From: Allomuricauda sp. F6463D
Lineage (GTDB): Bacteria > Bacteroidota > Bacteroidia > Flavobacteriales > Flavobacteriaceae
Direction of reading: 5' to 3'
Assembly (NCBI RefSeq): GCF_023015965.1
Contig: NZ_JALKAN010000003.1
Coordinates: 186,001-250,000 of the forward strand
DNA length: 64,000 nucleotides
Below, in pieces: positions 26,936 to 36,530 of the stretch. The position numbers and the translations under genes were made by a program. The notes below the pieces were generated by a model. That model saw only the letters and a program-made list of their open reading frames with translations, made no database searches and was not told the DNA's origin. Every line of letters begins with the position of its first letter. Position 1 is the stretch's first letter.

Positions 26936-28279
26936 ATGTTAAGGAAAAGTATTGCTTTTTTTATGCTTTTATGGTTAGTGCCTCTTTTTACGATGGCGCA
27001 AGGATTCAACTTGCCAAAAGGTAAAAAATATCAAAAAATCAACTTTGAACTTATCAATAACCTAATTATAATACCAGTTGAGATCAATGGAACAGAACTC
27101 ACCTTTATTTTAGATTCAGGAGTAAGCAAGCCGATACTTTTTAACCTCTCTGACTCCGACTCGGTACCTATCAACAATGTTTCTGAAGTTACTATTCAGG
27201 GATTAGGTGAAGGACGACCCATGAAAGCCTTGAGTTCCAAAGGAAACGCTTTCAGTTTTGGAAAAGCAAAAAACTATTCACAAGATCTTTATGTGGTTAT
27301 AGATAAGAGTATAAACTTTTCAACATCTTTAGGAATTCCTGTACATGGTATCATGGGCTACGATCTTTTTAGGGATTTTATTGTTGAGGTCAATTATGGA
27401 GCAAAAAAAATAAAACTGCACAACCCTGAACTTTATACCTATAAGGATAAAAGGAATAGACAAACAATCCCTTTGATTGTGGAAAAGCGAAAAGCGTATG
27501 TTGAGGGAACTGTATTAATGAAGGATACAGCAAATATACCAGTCAAGTTGCTTGTGGATACAGGTAGTAGCGATGCACTTTGGTTGTTTCCAGAACAGAA
27601 AAAAGGATTGGAAATTCCGGAAAAAAATTATGATGATCACTTGGGACGAGGTCTAAGTGGAGATATTTTTGGCAAGCGAAGTAAAATAAATGGCGTTCGA
27701 ATCGGGGAATATCTACTGGAAGAAGCGAAAGTTGCATTTCCCGATCGAGAATCTTTCCAAGGTTTGGATAATTTGGGTGACCGCAACGGCAGTTTAGGAG
27801 GTGAAGTGCTTAAGAGGTTCAATATGGTCTTTGATTACGGTAGAGGATTGGTCACTTTAAAAAAGAATGGAAATTTTAAAGAGCCATTTCATTATAATAT
27901 GGCCGGGATAGATTTACAACACAATGGACTTCGATATATAGCAGAAAGTATTGCCGATGTCAATGGTGTTGTTAAAGGCGATGGAAAGGATACGTTTGGC
28001 AATGTCAAAATAATGTTGGAAAATAAGACAAAGCTGAGCTTAGTGCCCGAAATTGTGGTTTCCGGTATTCGCGCAGGTAGTCCGGCAGCAGAAGCAGGTT
28101 TACGCGAAGGAGATGTTATTTTGGCTGTTAATGGGAAAAGAGTTCATCAGTATAAGCTACAGGAAATCCTTAAAATGATCAATGACAAAGAAGGAAAACG
28201 CATTAAATTGTTAATTGAAAGATATAATCAAGATTTATTGTTCTCTTTTGTTCTTAAAAAAGTCTTTGATGATGACTAA
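26936..28279 (+). CDS. Exported aspartyl protease (retropepsin-like) with PDZ domain
   Basis: A 447-residue protein starting at ATG 26936 with a signal peptide ending in TMAQ. Two retropepsin-like halves each carry an active-site triad: D60-S-G ('FILDSGVSK') and D208-T-G ('LLVDTGSSD'). A PDZ domain occupies about residues 370-445 ('AGSPAAEAGLREGDVILAVNG'). It is likely a periplasmic or surface peptidase; substrates are unknown. It is a single-gene unit closed by a strong terminator. Confidence 0.9.
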   Translation: MLRKSIAFFMLLWLVPLFTMAQGFNLPKGKKYQKINFELINNLIIIPVEINGTELTFILDSGVSKPILFNLSDSDSVPINNVSEVTIQGLGEGRPMKALSSKGNAFSFGKAKNYSQDLYVVIDKSINFSTSLGIPVHGIMGYDLFRDFIVEVNYGAKKIKLHNPELYTYKDKRNRQTIPLIVEKRKAYVEGTVLMKDTANIPVKLLVDTGSSDALWLFPEQKKGLEIPEKNYDDHLGRGLSGDIFGKRSKINGVRIGEYLLEEAKVAFPDRESFQGLDNLGDRNGSLGGEVLKRFNMVFDYGRGLVTLKKNGNFKEPFHYNMAGIDLQHNGLRYIAESIADVNGVVKGDGKDTFGNVKIMLENKTKLSLVPEIVVSGIRAGSPAAEAGLREGDVILAVNGKRVHQYKLQEILKMINDKEGKRIKLLIERYNQDLLFSFVLKKVFDDD

Positions 28280-28283
28280 AAAA

Positions 28284-28321
28284 TTAAAGCCCCAAAATCC
28301 AATTGGATTTTGGGGCTTTAA
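28284..28321. terminator. Bidirectional terminator
   Basis: Perfect stem of 15 or more pairs (AAAGCCCCAAAATCC / GGATTTTGGGGCTTT) with loop AATT, between convergent genes. Confidence 0.93.
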
Positions 28322-28340
28322 ACATATAATTTTCTTCTTC

Positions 28341-28727
28341 TTATTTTGCTCCGGAATTCTTTACGGTTCCCTTAATTTTTAAAACTTTGGTGGGAGTATC
28401 CGCATTAGAGGTAACAGTAATGGCCTTTCTAATTGGGCCAACCCTGTTAGTATCATATTTCACTTCGATTTTGCCAACTTTGCCAGGCATAATGGGTTCT
28501 TCCGGCTTTTTAGGAATAGTACATCCACAGCTAGATCTTACATTGCTGACCACTAAAGGAACATTTCCGGTATTGGTAAATTCAAATACTCGGACACCAT
28601 CACTACCTCTATCAATTTCTCCATAATCAATAGTCTCGCTCTTAAATTCGATTTTAGCAGTTTCTTGAGCATACACCCCTAAGGATAAAAGCCCTACAAA
28701 CAGCAAGAGTACAGTTTTTTTCATCAT
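28341..28727 (-). CDS. DUF1573 domain exported protein
   Basis: A 128-residue protein with a signal peptide ('KTVLLLFVGLLSLGVYAQ') and a single DUF1573 immunoglobulin-like domain: 'FKSETIDYGEIDRGSDG', 'FEFTNTGNVPLVVSNV', 'SSCGCTIPKKPEEPIMPGK'. The CGC motif and the beta-sandwich are typical. ATG 28724 is an equal alternative. The frame extends upstream of the promoter, so the longer start is rejected. Family function is unknown; the envelope location follows from the signal peptide. Confidence 0.92.
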   Translation of the reverse strand: MMKKTVLLLFVGLLSLGVYAQETAKIEFKSETIDYGEIDRGSDGVRVFEFTNTGNVPLVVSNVRSSCGCTIPKKPEEPIMPGKVGKIEVKYDTNRVGPIRKAITVTSNADTPTKVLKIKGTVKNSGAK

Positions 28728-28748
28728 TTTTGGTTTTTGGGTGAACTT

Positions 28749-28779
28749 CAAATGTAGATGTTTTGATACCTGCATCCAA
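28749..28779 (-). promoter_or_regulatory. Promoter of the DUF1573 gene (TTG-20-TACATTTG)
   Basis: The -33 TTG (28777-28779) and the -7 TACATTTG (28749-28756) are 20 bases apart, within the Bacteroidota range. The start codon is 22 bases downstream. Confidence 0.7.
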
Positions 28780-28786
28780 AATTCTT

Positions 28787-28815
28787 TTGTTATAGAATAA
28801 CGTTACTTATTTTTG
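28787..28815 (+). promoter_or_regulatory. valS: Promoter of valS (TTG-18-TATTTTTG)
   Basis: TTG at 28787-28789 and TATTTTTG at 28808-28815 are separated by 18 bases. The predicted transcript has a leader of about 105 bases before the valS ATG. Confidence 0.65.
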
Positions 28816-28825
28816 TTTCGTATTT

Positions 28826-28897
28826 CTGGATTGGTTCTCCACCGAAGAATTGCAAAAAATTAACATTTAGCTTCCTTTTAAAAAGAACCAATCACAG
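28826..28897 (+). promoter_or_regulatory. Structured valS leader with a 13-bp stem
   Basis: CTGGATTGGTTCT (28826-28838) pairs with 28884-28897 over 13 positions with one bulged A at 28894. The stem encloses 45 bases. It lies wholly between the promoter and the start codon. No T run follows, so a terminator-type attenuator is not evident; control at translation initiation or RNA stability is possible. Confidence 0.5.
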
Positions 28898-28925
28898 TCC
28901 AAATAAACAAAAACTATACCGAAAA

Positions 28926-31550
28926 ATGGAAATCCCATCAAAATATGACCCTAAAAGGGTTGAAGAACACTGGTATGCCTACTGGTCCGAGCATGATTAT
29001 TTCAGCTCCAAGCCAGACGAAAGGGAGCCCTACACCATAGTAATACCCCCGCCAAATGTTACTGGAGTGCTTCATATGGGCCACATGCTCAACAATACCA
29101 TCCAAGATGTACTGATTAGAAGAGCAAGGCTTTTAGGAAAAAATGCGTGTTGGGTACCGGGAATGGATCACGCTTCCATTGCTACCGAAGCCAAAGTGGT
29201 TGCTAAGCTGAAGGCAGAAGGTGTTGATAAATCAAAGTTGTCCCGAGAGGAATTTCTTAAGCACGCTTGGGATTGGACCAATGAGTACGGTGGTGTTATT
29301 CTTCAACAATTGAAAAAATTGGGATGTTCATGTGATTGGGACCGCACCAAGTTCACTATGGATGACGATATGTCTGCCTCTGTAATTAAAGTCTTTGTGG
29401 ATTTGTACAACAAAGGTTTGATTTATAGGGGGTACCGAATGGTGAACTGGGACCCAGAGGCCAAAACAACCCTTTCCGATGAAGAGGTGATATATGAAGA
29501 GCGACAAGGAAACCTCTATTATTTATCTTATGCTATTGAAGGTTCTGATGAAAAAGTGACCATCGCCACAACACGTCCAGAGACCATCTTGGGGGATACT
29601 GCCATTTGTATAAATCCAAACGATGAAAGATACCACCATTTAAGGGGCAAAAAGGCCATTGTGCCAATTTGTGATAGGGTAATACCAATTATTGAGGATG
29701 ATTATGTCGATGTAGAATTTGGTACGGGATGCCTTAAGGTAACCCCGGCCCATGACGAGAACGATAAAAACCTTGGGGATAAGCACAATCTTGAAGTGGT
29801 CGATATCTTTAATGAAGATGGAACCCTTAACTCTTATGGGCTACACTACAATGGAAAAAATCGCTTTGTGGTTCGCAAAGAAATCTCAAAGGAATTGGAA
29901 GAAAAGGGATATTTGGTGAAAACTGAACAACATATCAACAAAGTTGGAACCTCAGAAAGAACCAAAGCGGTTATAGAGCCTCGACTTTCGGATCAATGGT
30001 TTTTGAAAATGGAAAATCTGGCAAAACCTGCCATTGAAGGTGTTTTGGAGACAAAAGATGTCAAATTGTATCCTTCCAAGTTTGAAAATACCTATCGCCA
30101 TTGGATGGAAAACATAAGAGATTGGAACATTTCCCGTCAATTATGGTGGGGACAACAAATTCCAGCCTATTATTTCGGAGATGGTAAAGATGATTTTGTG
30201 GTTGCGGAAACCCCGGAAGAAGCATTGGAGTTGGCAAAAGCTAGAAATTCAAATATTCAACAATCGGATCTACGTCAGGATTCAGATGTACTGGATACAT
30301 GGTTCTCTTCTTGGTTATGGCCCATTAGTGTTTTCGGCGGTATATTGGAACCAGATAATGAAGAGGTCAATTACTATTATCCTACTAGTGACTTGGTTAC
30401 AGGACCCGACATTTTGTTTTTCTGGGTAGCCCGTATGATTATGTCTGGATATGAATATCGTGGGAAACGACCTTTTGAAAATGTCTACCTGACCGGATTG
30501 GTTCGTGATAAGCAACGTAGAAAAATGTCCAAATCGCTTGGTAATTCGCCAGATGCACTAAAATTGATAGAAAATTTTGGCGCCGACGGTGTTCGTGTAG
30601 GACTTTTATTGAGCTCTGCTGCAGGTAACGACTTATTGTTTGATGAAGCTCTATGCCAACAAGGAGCCAACTTTACCAATAAAATATGGAATGCGTTCCG
30701 ATTGGTGAAAGGATGGGAAGTTGCAGATTTACCCCAACCCCAAGCCTCACAAAAAGGCATTGATTGGTACCAAGCAAAACTCAATAAGACTTTGGTGGAA
30801 ATTGAGGACCACTTTTCCAAATACCGAATTTCCGACGCATTGATGGCTAGCTACAAATTGGTCTGGGATGATTTCTGCTCTTGGTTATTAGAAATTATAA
30901 AACCTGAATATCAAAAACCAATTGATCGAGCCACTCATAAAGAGGTGTTGCGTCTTTTTGAAGAAAATCTGATATTGTTACATCCCTTTATGCCATTCTT
31001 AACCGAGGAAGTATGGCAGCATATTGCAGAACGTACCCCGGAAGAAGCTTTGATAGTCGCCAATTGGCCAGAAACCGAAGAAGTGGACAATGCCTTGATT
31101 GCCAATTTTGATTTTGCAGCAGAAGTAATTTCTGGAATAAGAACCATTAGAAAGGAAAAAAATATTCCTCAAAAAGATGCATTGGAACTTTTTATGCTGA
31201 ATACGGAAGGTATGGACAATCAAATGGATGCCATTATTTTAAAATTAGGGAACATTTCAAAAATGGAAGCTGTTGATTCCAGTTTGGATGGGGCCCTTAC
31301 ATATAGGGTGAAAAGTAACGAATACTTTATTCCAATCAGTGGAGCTATCGATGTGGAGGCAGAAATAGCCAAGATTACGGAAGAGCTAAATTATACCAAG
31401 GGATTTTTGAAGTCTGTGGAAAAGAAATTGAGCAACAAACGTTTTGTGGACAATGCGCCAGAACAAGTGGTTACCATGGAACGTAAAAAAGCTGCCGATG
31501 CCGAAGCAAAAATAGAGACTTTGGAAAAAAGTTTGGCAAGCTTAAAATAA
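28926..31550 (+). CDS. valS: Valyl-tRNA synthetase
   Basis: An 874-residue class I synthetase charging tRNA-Val. The HIGH motif is H50-M-G-H53 ('[11 protein letters not shown]') and the KMSKS loop is K533-M-S-K-S537. The large CP1 editing domain lies between ('[17 protein letters not shown]', '[16 protein letters not shown]'). A C-terminal coiled coil ('[20 protein letters not shown]') binds the tRNA. Length is normal. A good terminator follows. Confidence 0.97.
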   Translation: MEIPSKYDPKRVEEHWYAYWSEHDYFSSKPDEREPYTIVIPPPNVTGVLHMGHMLNNTIQDVLIRRARLLGKNACWVPGMDHASIATEAKVVAKLKAEGVDKSKLSREEFLKHAWDWTNEYGGVILQQLKKLGCSCDWDRTKFTMDDDMSASVIKVFVDLYNKGLIYRGYRMVNWDPEAKTTLSDEEVIYEERQGNLYYLSYAIEGSDEKVTIATTRPETILGDTAICINPNDERYHHLRGKKAIVPICDRVIPIIEDDYVDVEFGTGCLKVTPAHDENDKNLGDKHNLEVVDIFNEDGTLNSYGLHYNGKNRFVVRKEISKELEEKGYLVKTEQHINKVGTSERTKAVIEPRLSDQWFLKMENLAKPAIEGVLETKDVKLYPSKFENTYRHWMENIRDWNISRQLWWGQQIPAYYFGDGKDDFVVAETPEEALELAKARNSNIQQSDLRQDSDVLDTWFSSWLWPISVFGGILEPDNEEVNYYYPTSDLVTGPDILFFWVARMIMSGYEYRGKRPFENVYLTGLVRDKQRRKMSKSLGNSPDALKLIENFGADGVRVGLLLSSAAGNDLLFDEALCQQGANFTNKIWNAFRLVKGWEVADLPQPQASQKGIDWYQAKLNKTLVEIEDHFSKYRISDALMASYKLVWDDFCSWLLEIIKPEYQKPIDRATHKEVLRLFEENLILLHPFMPFLTEEVWQHIAERTPEEALIVANWPETEEVDNALIANFDFAAEVISGIRTIRKEKNIPQKDALELFMLNTEGMDNQMDAIILKLGNISKMEAVDSSLDGALTYRVKSNEYFIPISGAIDVEAEIAKITEELNYTKGFLKSVEKKLSNKRFVDNAPEQVVTMERKKAADAEAKIETLEKSLASLK

Positions 31551-31582
31551 CCTTATGGTTAAAAGATTATACTGATTTTAAA

Positions 31583-31614
31583 AAAGGGAAGCTTGCTTCC
31601 CTTTCTTTTTTTTT
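31583..31614 (+). terminator. Rho-independent terminator after valS
   Basis: Ten-pair stem AAAGGGAAGC / GCTTCCCTTT with a TT loop, then a long T run. Confidence 0.92.
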
Positions 31615-31654
31615 CATACTTTGGAACAGAAGAACCACAATGCCTTGTTCACCT

Positions 31655-33043
31655 ATGAAAAACCTTGATAGAAGAAGTTTTATCCAAAAAACTTCATTGA
31701 CCGCAGCTGCGGTTACCATTGTACCAAGTTATTTGAAAGCCAATTCAGAAAGACCCTTCTCTTCAAAGTATATGGGTGGGTTCGCAGCTCCTAAATTGGA
31801 TAAGGTACGTGCTGCATTTATTGGAGTGGGGGCCAGGGGCGGAACCCACGCTAAGTTTTTAGCCGCCTTGGAAGGAACCGAAGTGGTCGCTATTTGTGAT
31901 CTTTATGAAGATTTGGTAAAGGAAAAGACGCAATGGGTGCAAGAAGCTGGTGGTAAGGATAGGCACAAGAATATAGCTCAATATTGGGGTGAGGAAGACC
32001 AATGGCGGACCATGCTTATAGAAGTCCGGCCCGATGTGGTGTTCATTGCCACTAATTGGACCAATCATGCCCCAATGGCCATTGGGGCCATGGAACATGG
32101 GGCGCATGCTTTTGTGGAGGTGCCAATCGCAACCACAATCCAAGATATGTGGGATATAGTGGATACCAGCGAGCGCACACAAAAACATTGCATGATGTTG
32201 GAAAATGTAAACTATAGCAGAGATGAATTGATGTTTCTTAATATGTGCAGGCAAGGTACAATTGGTGAAATTCTTCATGGCGAAGCAGCCTATATTCACG
32301 AATTGCGTTGGCAAATGGAAGAACAGGACCGAGGTACAGGCTCATGGAGAACCCATCAATATGCCAACAGGAACGGGAATCTTTACCCTACGCACGGCCT
32401 TGGACCGGTGGCACAATATATGAATCTGGCCCGACAAGAAGACACCTTTGGCAGTTTGGTCTCATTCTCCACTCCGGCAAGAGGGCGCGATTTATATGCT
32501 GAAAAAAATTATCCCACAGACCATAAATGGAACCAACTCAATTTTAAAGGAGGAGATTTGAACACTTCCATTATAAAAACTGCTTTTGAAAAAACCATTA
32601 TGGTGCAATGGGACGAAACCAGTCCCAGACCCTATTCAAGATTAAACTTAATACAGGGAACAAAGGGGATTTTGGCAGGTTTCCCAACACGGGTAGCTCT
32701 GGAGGGTGGGGTAGAAGGTATAACTAAAGACCATCATTCCTGGGTGCAAGGGGAACAACTTGAAAAATTATATGAAAAATACGATCATCCTTTGTACAAG
32801 CGATTGAACCAAGCTGCGAAAGGCAGTGGACATGGTGGGATGGATGGCATAATGGTGTATCGTATTGTTGAATGTTTACAAAAAGGATTGCCTTTAGATC
32901 AGAACGTGTACGAAGGTTGTCTGTGGAGTGCTGTTTCTCCATTAAGCGAGCGTTCTGTGACCAGTGGTGGTGCACCGCAACCATTCCCGGATTTTACCAG
33001 AGGCAATTGGAAAGAGACAACTCCTTTGGAAATTATAAGTTAA
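31655..33043 (+). CDS. Gfo/Idh/MocA-fold protein, GH109-like glycosidase, Tat-exported
   Basis: A 462-residue protein (an ATG five codons upstream is possible). A twin-arginine signal ('DRRSFIQKTSLTAAAVTIV') comes first, then an NAD-binding Rossmann domain ('RAAFIGVGARGGTHAKFL') and a C-terminal Gfo/Idh domain. Landmarks such as 'MMLENVNYSRDELMFLNM', 'NRNGNLYPTHGLGPVAQYM' and 'GSGHGGMDGIMVYRIVEC' match the GH109 alpha-N-acetylgalactosaminidase family, which uses NAD in an elimination-type hydrolysis. It begins a three-gene unit with a sugar kinase and a nucleotidyltransferase. The exact glycoside is unknown. Confidence 0.88.
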   Translation: MKNLDRRSFIQKTSLTAAAVTIVPSYLKANSERPFSSKYMGGFAAPKLDKVRAAFIGVGARGGTHAKFLAALEGTEVVAICDLYEDLVKEKTQWVQEAGGKDRHKNIAQYWGEEDQWRTMLIEVRPDVVFIATNWTNHAPMAIGAMEHGAHAFVEVPIATTIQDMWDIVDTSERTQKHCMMLENVNYSRDELMFLNMCRQGTIGEILHGEAAYIHELRWQMEEQDRGTGSWRTHQYANRNGNLYPTHGLGPVAQYMNLARQEDTFGSLVSFSTPARGRDLYAEKNYPTDHKWNQLNFKGGDLNTSIIKTAFEKTIMVQWDETSPRPYSRLNLIQGTKGILAGFPTRVALEGGVEGITKDHHSWVQGEQLEKLYEKYDHPLYKRLNQAAKGSGHGGMDGIMVYRIVECLQKGLPLDQNVYEGCLWSAVSPLSERSVTSGGAPQPFPDFTRGNWKETTPLEIIS

Positions 33044-33056
33044 GTAGACCAAACCA

Positions 33057-34109
33057 ATGATTGAAATAAAGGTTCCTGCCCGAATCTGTTTTTACGGAGA
33101 TCATCAAGATTATTTAGGGCTTCCAGTTATTGCGGGGGCTATTGATAGGTATATATCGTTAAGAGCAACCCCGAATACTGATAAAAAATATGTTGTCCGA
33201 CTTTTGGACCTGCAACAAGAGTTATCCATCGCATTGAATGATAATCTACAACAAATTCAACCTGATGATTACTTCCGGTCGTCCATGGTTGTTTTAAAGT
33301 CACAAGGCTTTCAGTTTGGACAAGGTTACAATATCGAGATTTCTGGAAACATCCCCGTAAACGCTGGACTTTCCAGTTCATCTGCCTTGGTGGTGGCCTG
33401 GATTCGTTTTTTGGTGGCAACTCACGGAAAATCAGATCAGATTTCAGATTATCAAATTGGGAGATGGGCCTATGAGGCCGAAGTTTTATTTTTTGATCAA
33501 CCCGGAGGTTTGATGGACCAATATACCATTGCACAAAAAGGACTTATTTATATTGATACCCAAGGCGGGAAAAGTACACGTCTTAATGCAAACCTTGGTA
33601 AACTTTTGGTGGCCGAGTCCGGAGTGCCCAAAAAAACTTTGGAAGTGCTCAAAAATGCCCGAGTGTACGCGCAAAGTGCGGTGGATGCTATTAAAAAAAT
33701 ACATCCCGAGTTTGTATTGGAGCAAGTACGAATAAAGGATTACGATAAATATAAGGGCCTTGTTCCGGAACAGCTTCGAGGATATTGGTACGCCACTATT
33801 TATAATTATCATATCACCTTGGAAGCAAGAAAAGAACTTTTAAAATCGACCTCTGATATTCATAAATTGGGAGATTTAATGAATCAACATCAGATAATCC
33901 TTCAAAAATTTATCAAGAACACGCCGAAAAAAATGGTAGAGATGATGGATGCGGCCAGAGATGTTGGTGCTATTGGAACTAAAATTATTGGTTCCGGAGG
34001 TGGAGGTTGTATGGTCGCAATGGTGGATGATAAAGCAGAGGAAAAAGTAAAACAGGCGTTTTTGGATAAAGGAGCCAAGGCTGTATATACAGTTGAATTA
34101 ACAAGTTAA
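33057..34109 (+). CDS. GHMP family sugar kinase
   Basis: A 350-residue kinase of the galactokinase/mevalonate kinase superfamily. Motif 1 is 'RICFYGDHQDYLGLPV' (substrate-binding G-D/E-H-x-D-Y as in galactokinase). Motif 2 is the ATP loop 'VNAGLSSSSALVVA' (about residues 100-112). Motif 3 is 'IGSGGGGCMVAMV' (about 311-323). It presumably phosphorylates the anomeric hydroxyl of a hexose or N-acetylhexosamine. It lies 13 bases after the GH109-like gene and 5 bases before the nucleotidyltransferase, so a pathway from released sugar to sugar-1-phosphate is inferred. Confidence 0.88.
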   Translation: MIEIKVPARICFYGDHQDYLGLPVIAGAIDRYISLRATPNTDKKYVVRLLDLQQELSIALNDNLQQIQPDDYFRSSMVVLKSQGFQFGQGYNIEISGNIPVNAGLSSSSALVVAWIRFLVATHGKSDQISDYQIGRWAYEAEVLFFDQPGGLMDQYTIAQKGLIYIDTQGGKSTRLNANLGKLLVAESGVPKKTLEVLKNARVYAQSAVDAIKKIHPEFVLEQVRIKDYDKYKGLVPEQLRGYWYATIYNYHITLEARKELLKSTSDIHKLGDLMNQHQIILQKFIKNTPKKMVEMMDAARDVGAIGTKIIGSGGGGCMVAMVDDKAEEKVKQAFLDKGAKAVYTVELTS

Positions 34110-34114
34110 TCAGA

Positions 34115-34948
34115 ATGGAGAATAAGAGTTTAGTTATTATGGTCGGTGGAGCATCTTCGCGAATGAAAAGGAGCTTAAAGGCTATAAACGACCCAAAAGG
34201 GGTTATGGACAATATTCCCCATAAAAGTTTGATACCCGTGGGTAAGCATGGAAAACCGTTTTTATACTATTTGGTAAAGAACGCTTTAGAAGCAGGGTAC
34301 ACTAATCTTTTTTTGATTACCAGTCCTGAAAATCAAGTGTTTCAAAATTTGATTGATAATGGTGGCTTACCATCAGGCATCGAAGTGTTTTTAGCAGTTC
34401 AAAACGTTACTGCAGGAAGAATAAAACCGTTGGGAACGGCGGATGCATTACTACAATGTTTAGATCAGTATCCAGAATTAAAGAAAGCCACTTTTACCGT
34501 TTGCAATGGGGATAATCTTTACTCTGTCGGGGCTCTAAAGGATTTGCGAAAAGAGAGAAATGCCCCCCATGCACTTATCAGTTACGGAAGTTCGGGATTT
34601 GAGTATAACGATGAGCGTATTGCAAAGTTTGCCGTTATGAATATTTCATCAGAAGGGTTTTTACAAGATATTATTGAAAAGCCCAATATGAAAGATGTTC
34701 CCAAGTATAAAGATGAATCGGGTGAGCTTAGGGTGAGTATGAATATTTTTAGTTTTTTGGGTGAAGCCATATATCCTTATTTGAATAATTGTCCTATCGA
34801 CCCTGTTCGCGATGAAAAGGAATTACCGAAAGCCGTCGCTGTTTTGGTGGGTGAGCATCCTAAAAGCGTATGTTGTATTCCTCGTTCAGAGCACATTCCA
34901 GACCTAACCGATGCCAACGATATACAGTTATTTAAAAATTTAGAGTAA
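34115..34948 (+). CDS. Sugar-1-phosphate nucleotidyltransferase
   Basis: A 277-residue NTP-transferase. The N-terminal nucleotide loop is 'VIMVGGASSRMKRSLK' (GG-x3-RM), followed by 'HKSLIPVGKHGKPFLYY'. 'CNGDNLYSVG' provides the metal-binding aspartate, and 'EYNDERIAKFAVMNI' is in the expected place. The kinase immediately upstream suggests that it turns the sugar-1-phosphate into an NDP-sugar. The nucleotide and sugar are unresolved. Confidence 0.87.
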   Translation: MENKSLVIMVGGASSRMKRSLKAINDPKGVMDNIPHKSLIPVGKHGKPFLYYLVKNALEAGYTNLFLITSPENQVFQNLIDNGGLPSGIEVFLAVQNVTAGRIKPLGTADALLQCLDQYPELKKATFTVCNGDNLYSVGALKDLRKERNAPHALISYGSSGFEYNDERIAKFAVMNISSEGFLQDIIEKPNMKDVPKYKDESGELRVSMNIFSFLGEAIYPYLNNCPIDPVRDEKELPKAVAVLVGEHPKSVCCIPRSEHIPDLTDANDIQLFKNLE

Positions 34949-35001
34949 CTTAATAGCGTATAATCCCATTCTTGTATCGAGCAACATTTAATTTTTTTGA
35001 A

Positions 35002-36270
35002 ATGGAATCGTATGCAACGGCATTGTTATATGCTACACCATTTTTTATCGGCCTTGTACTTATTGAAATACTTTACGGGCGTTTTGTAAAAGATCAGAAA
35101 CACAATCTGATGGATACCGTGAGCAGTCTAAGCTCTGGATTAACCAATGTGGTAAAGGATTCACTGGGCCTTGTGGTGATACTGGTAAGTTACCCTCTTT
35201 TATTGGAATATTTGGCGCTGATTGAAATAAGGGCAACTTGGCTGGTCTGGGTGGTGGCATTTATTGCATTGGATTTTGCTGGATATTGGAATCACCGATT
35301 GAGTCATCATATCAATTTTTTCTGGAATCAGCATGTAATCCACCATAGTAGTGAAGAATTCAATTTGGCATGTGCCCTGCGTCAACCTATATCCAATTTA
35401 TTGGGGTATTATGCTCTTTTGTTGATTCCAGCTGCACTTTTAGGAGTTCCTGATAAAGTAATTGCCGTATTGGCACCGATACACTTATTTGCCCAATTTT
35501 GGTACCATACCCAGCATATAGGTAAATTGGGGGTTTTGGAATATGTAATCGTTACACCTTCACAACATCGTGTCCACCATGCCATTAATACTGAGTATAT
35601 AGATAAGAATCTCGGCCAGATTTTTTGTGTATGGGATCGAATGTTCGGTACGTTTCAGGAAGAATTGGATGAGGTCCCACCACAGTATGGTGTACTTAAA
35701 CCTGTAAATACATGGAACCCCATCATTATAAATTTTCAACATTTGTGGCGTTTGATCAAGGATGCTTGGAGAACCAAAAATTATTGGGACAAAGTACGGA
35801 TATGGTTTATGCCCACGGGTTGGCGGCCACCGGATGTAATTGAAAAATACCCTGTTACAATTATTGAGAATGTTTATGGTTTTAAGAAGTATCGGCCTGA
35901 AGCATCCACTTTGCTAAAGGCCTATTCGCTCTTTCAGTTAGTTGCAACTACTTTTTTAATGTTATTTATGTTCTATAATTACCAAGAAATAGGTTTTGAT
36001 GGCCTGCTATTGTTCGGAGCTTTTATTTTTCTGGGTATTTTTGGATACACCACACTAATGGATGGCAAAAAGTATGCGGTTTGGATTGAAGTGATCAGAG
36101 GTTTGAGTGGGTTGGCGTTGATTTATTTCACCAATGACTGGTTTGGCATAAATGACTACTTTTTATTAGGGAAATATATCGTAGCAATATATTTGCTTAG
36201 TACTGTTTTCGGGGGAATTTACTTCACCTATTTCGAGAAGTCTTTTGCAACACCAGATTTGGCGTCCTAG
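35002..36270 (+). CDS. Sterol desaturase / fatty acid hydroxylase family membrane protein
   Basis: A 422-residue integral membrane di-iron protein. I start it at ATG 35002 rather than at an upstream TTG. Histidine boxes are 'NHRLSHHINFFWNQHVIHHS' and, further on, 'HRVHHAIN', giving the eight or more histidines of the family. Membrane helices occupy both ends, and the last 130 residues add four more helices. By family it oxidises a lipid acyl or sterol-like substrate. It follows the nucleotidyltransferase by 53 bases and overlaps the convergent ACBP gene by four (shared CTAG). Confidence 0.9.
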   Translation: MESYATALLYATPFFIGLVLIEILYGRFVKDQKHNLMDTVSSLSSGLTNVVKDSLGLVVILVSYPLLLEYLALIEIRATWLVWVVAFIALDFAGYWNHRLSHHINFFWNQHVIHHSSEEFNLACALRQPISNLLGYYALLLIPAALLGVPDKVIAVLAPIHLFAQFWYHTQHIGKLGVLEYVIVTPSQHRVHHAINTEYIDKNLGQIFCVWDRMFGTFQEELDEVPPQYGVLKPVNTWNPIIINFQHLWRLIKDAWRTKNYWDKVRIWFMPTGWRPPDVIEKYPVTIIENVYGFKKYRPEASTLLKAYSLFQLVATTFLMLFMFYNYQEIGFDGLLLFGAFIFLGIFGYTTLMDGKKYAVWIEVIRGLSGLALIYFTNDWFGINDYFLLGKYIVAIYLLSTVFGGIYFTYFEKSFATPDLAS

Positions 36271-36530
36271 TTTGATTTTAACTCTTTCTCTACCAGTGCA
36301 ACATATTTTTCCATAGCTTCTTCGACGCTTATTCGTTTGGCCTGAAACAATGCGTTAGCCTTAAATGCATTGATAAGGGGGGTTCTGCTTCCGGGATTGT
36401 CAAAATTTTTATTGGCAATCTTAAAATAGGCGTATAGTTTCAGTAACAGATCTGCCGGTAGCGGGTCGGTATAGTCGTTAACAAAGTTAACGGCGTCGTT
36501 AAATCTTTTATGCAGGTCTTCACTGATCAT
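36267..36530 (-). CDS. Acyl-CoA-binding protein
   Basis: An 87-residue ACBP-fold protein ('LHKRFNDAVNFVNDYTDPLP', 'LLLKLYAYFKIAN', with the conserved KLYAYFK segment, then 'LINAFKANALFQ'). It binds long-chain acyl-CoA. It overlaps the 3' end of the decarboxylase gene by 11 bases and so belongs to the phospholipid operon. Confidence 0.88.
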   Translation of the reverse strand: MISEDLHKRFNDAVNFVNDYTDPLPADLLLKLYAYFKIANKNFDNPGSRTPLINAFKANALFQAKRISVEEAMEKYVALVEKELKSN

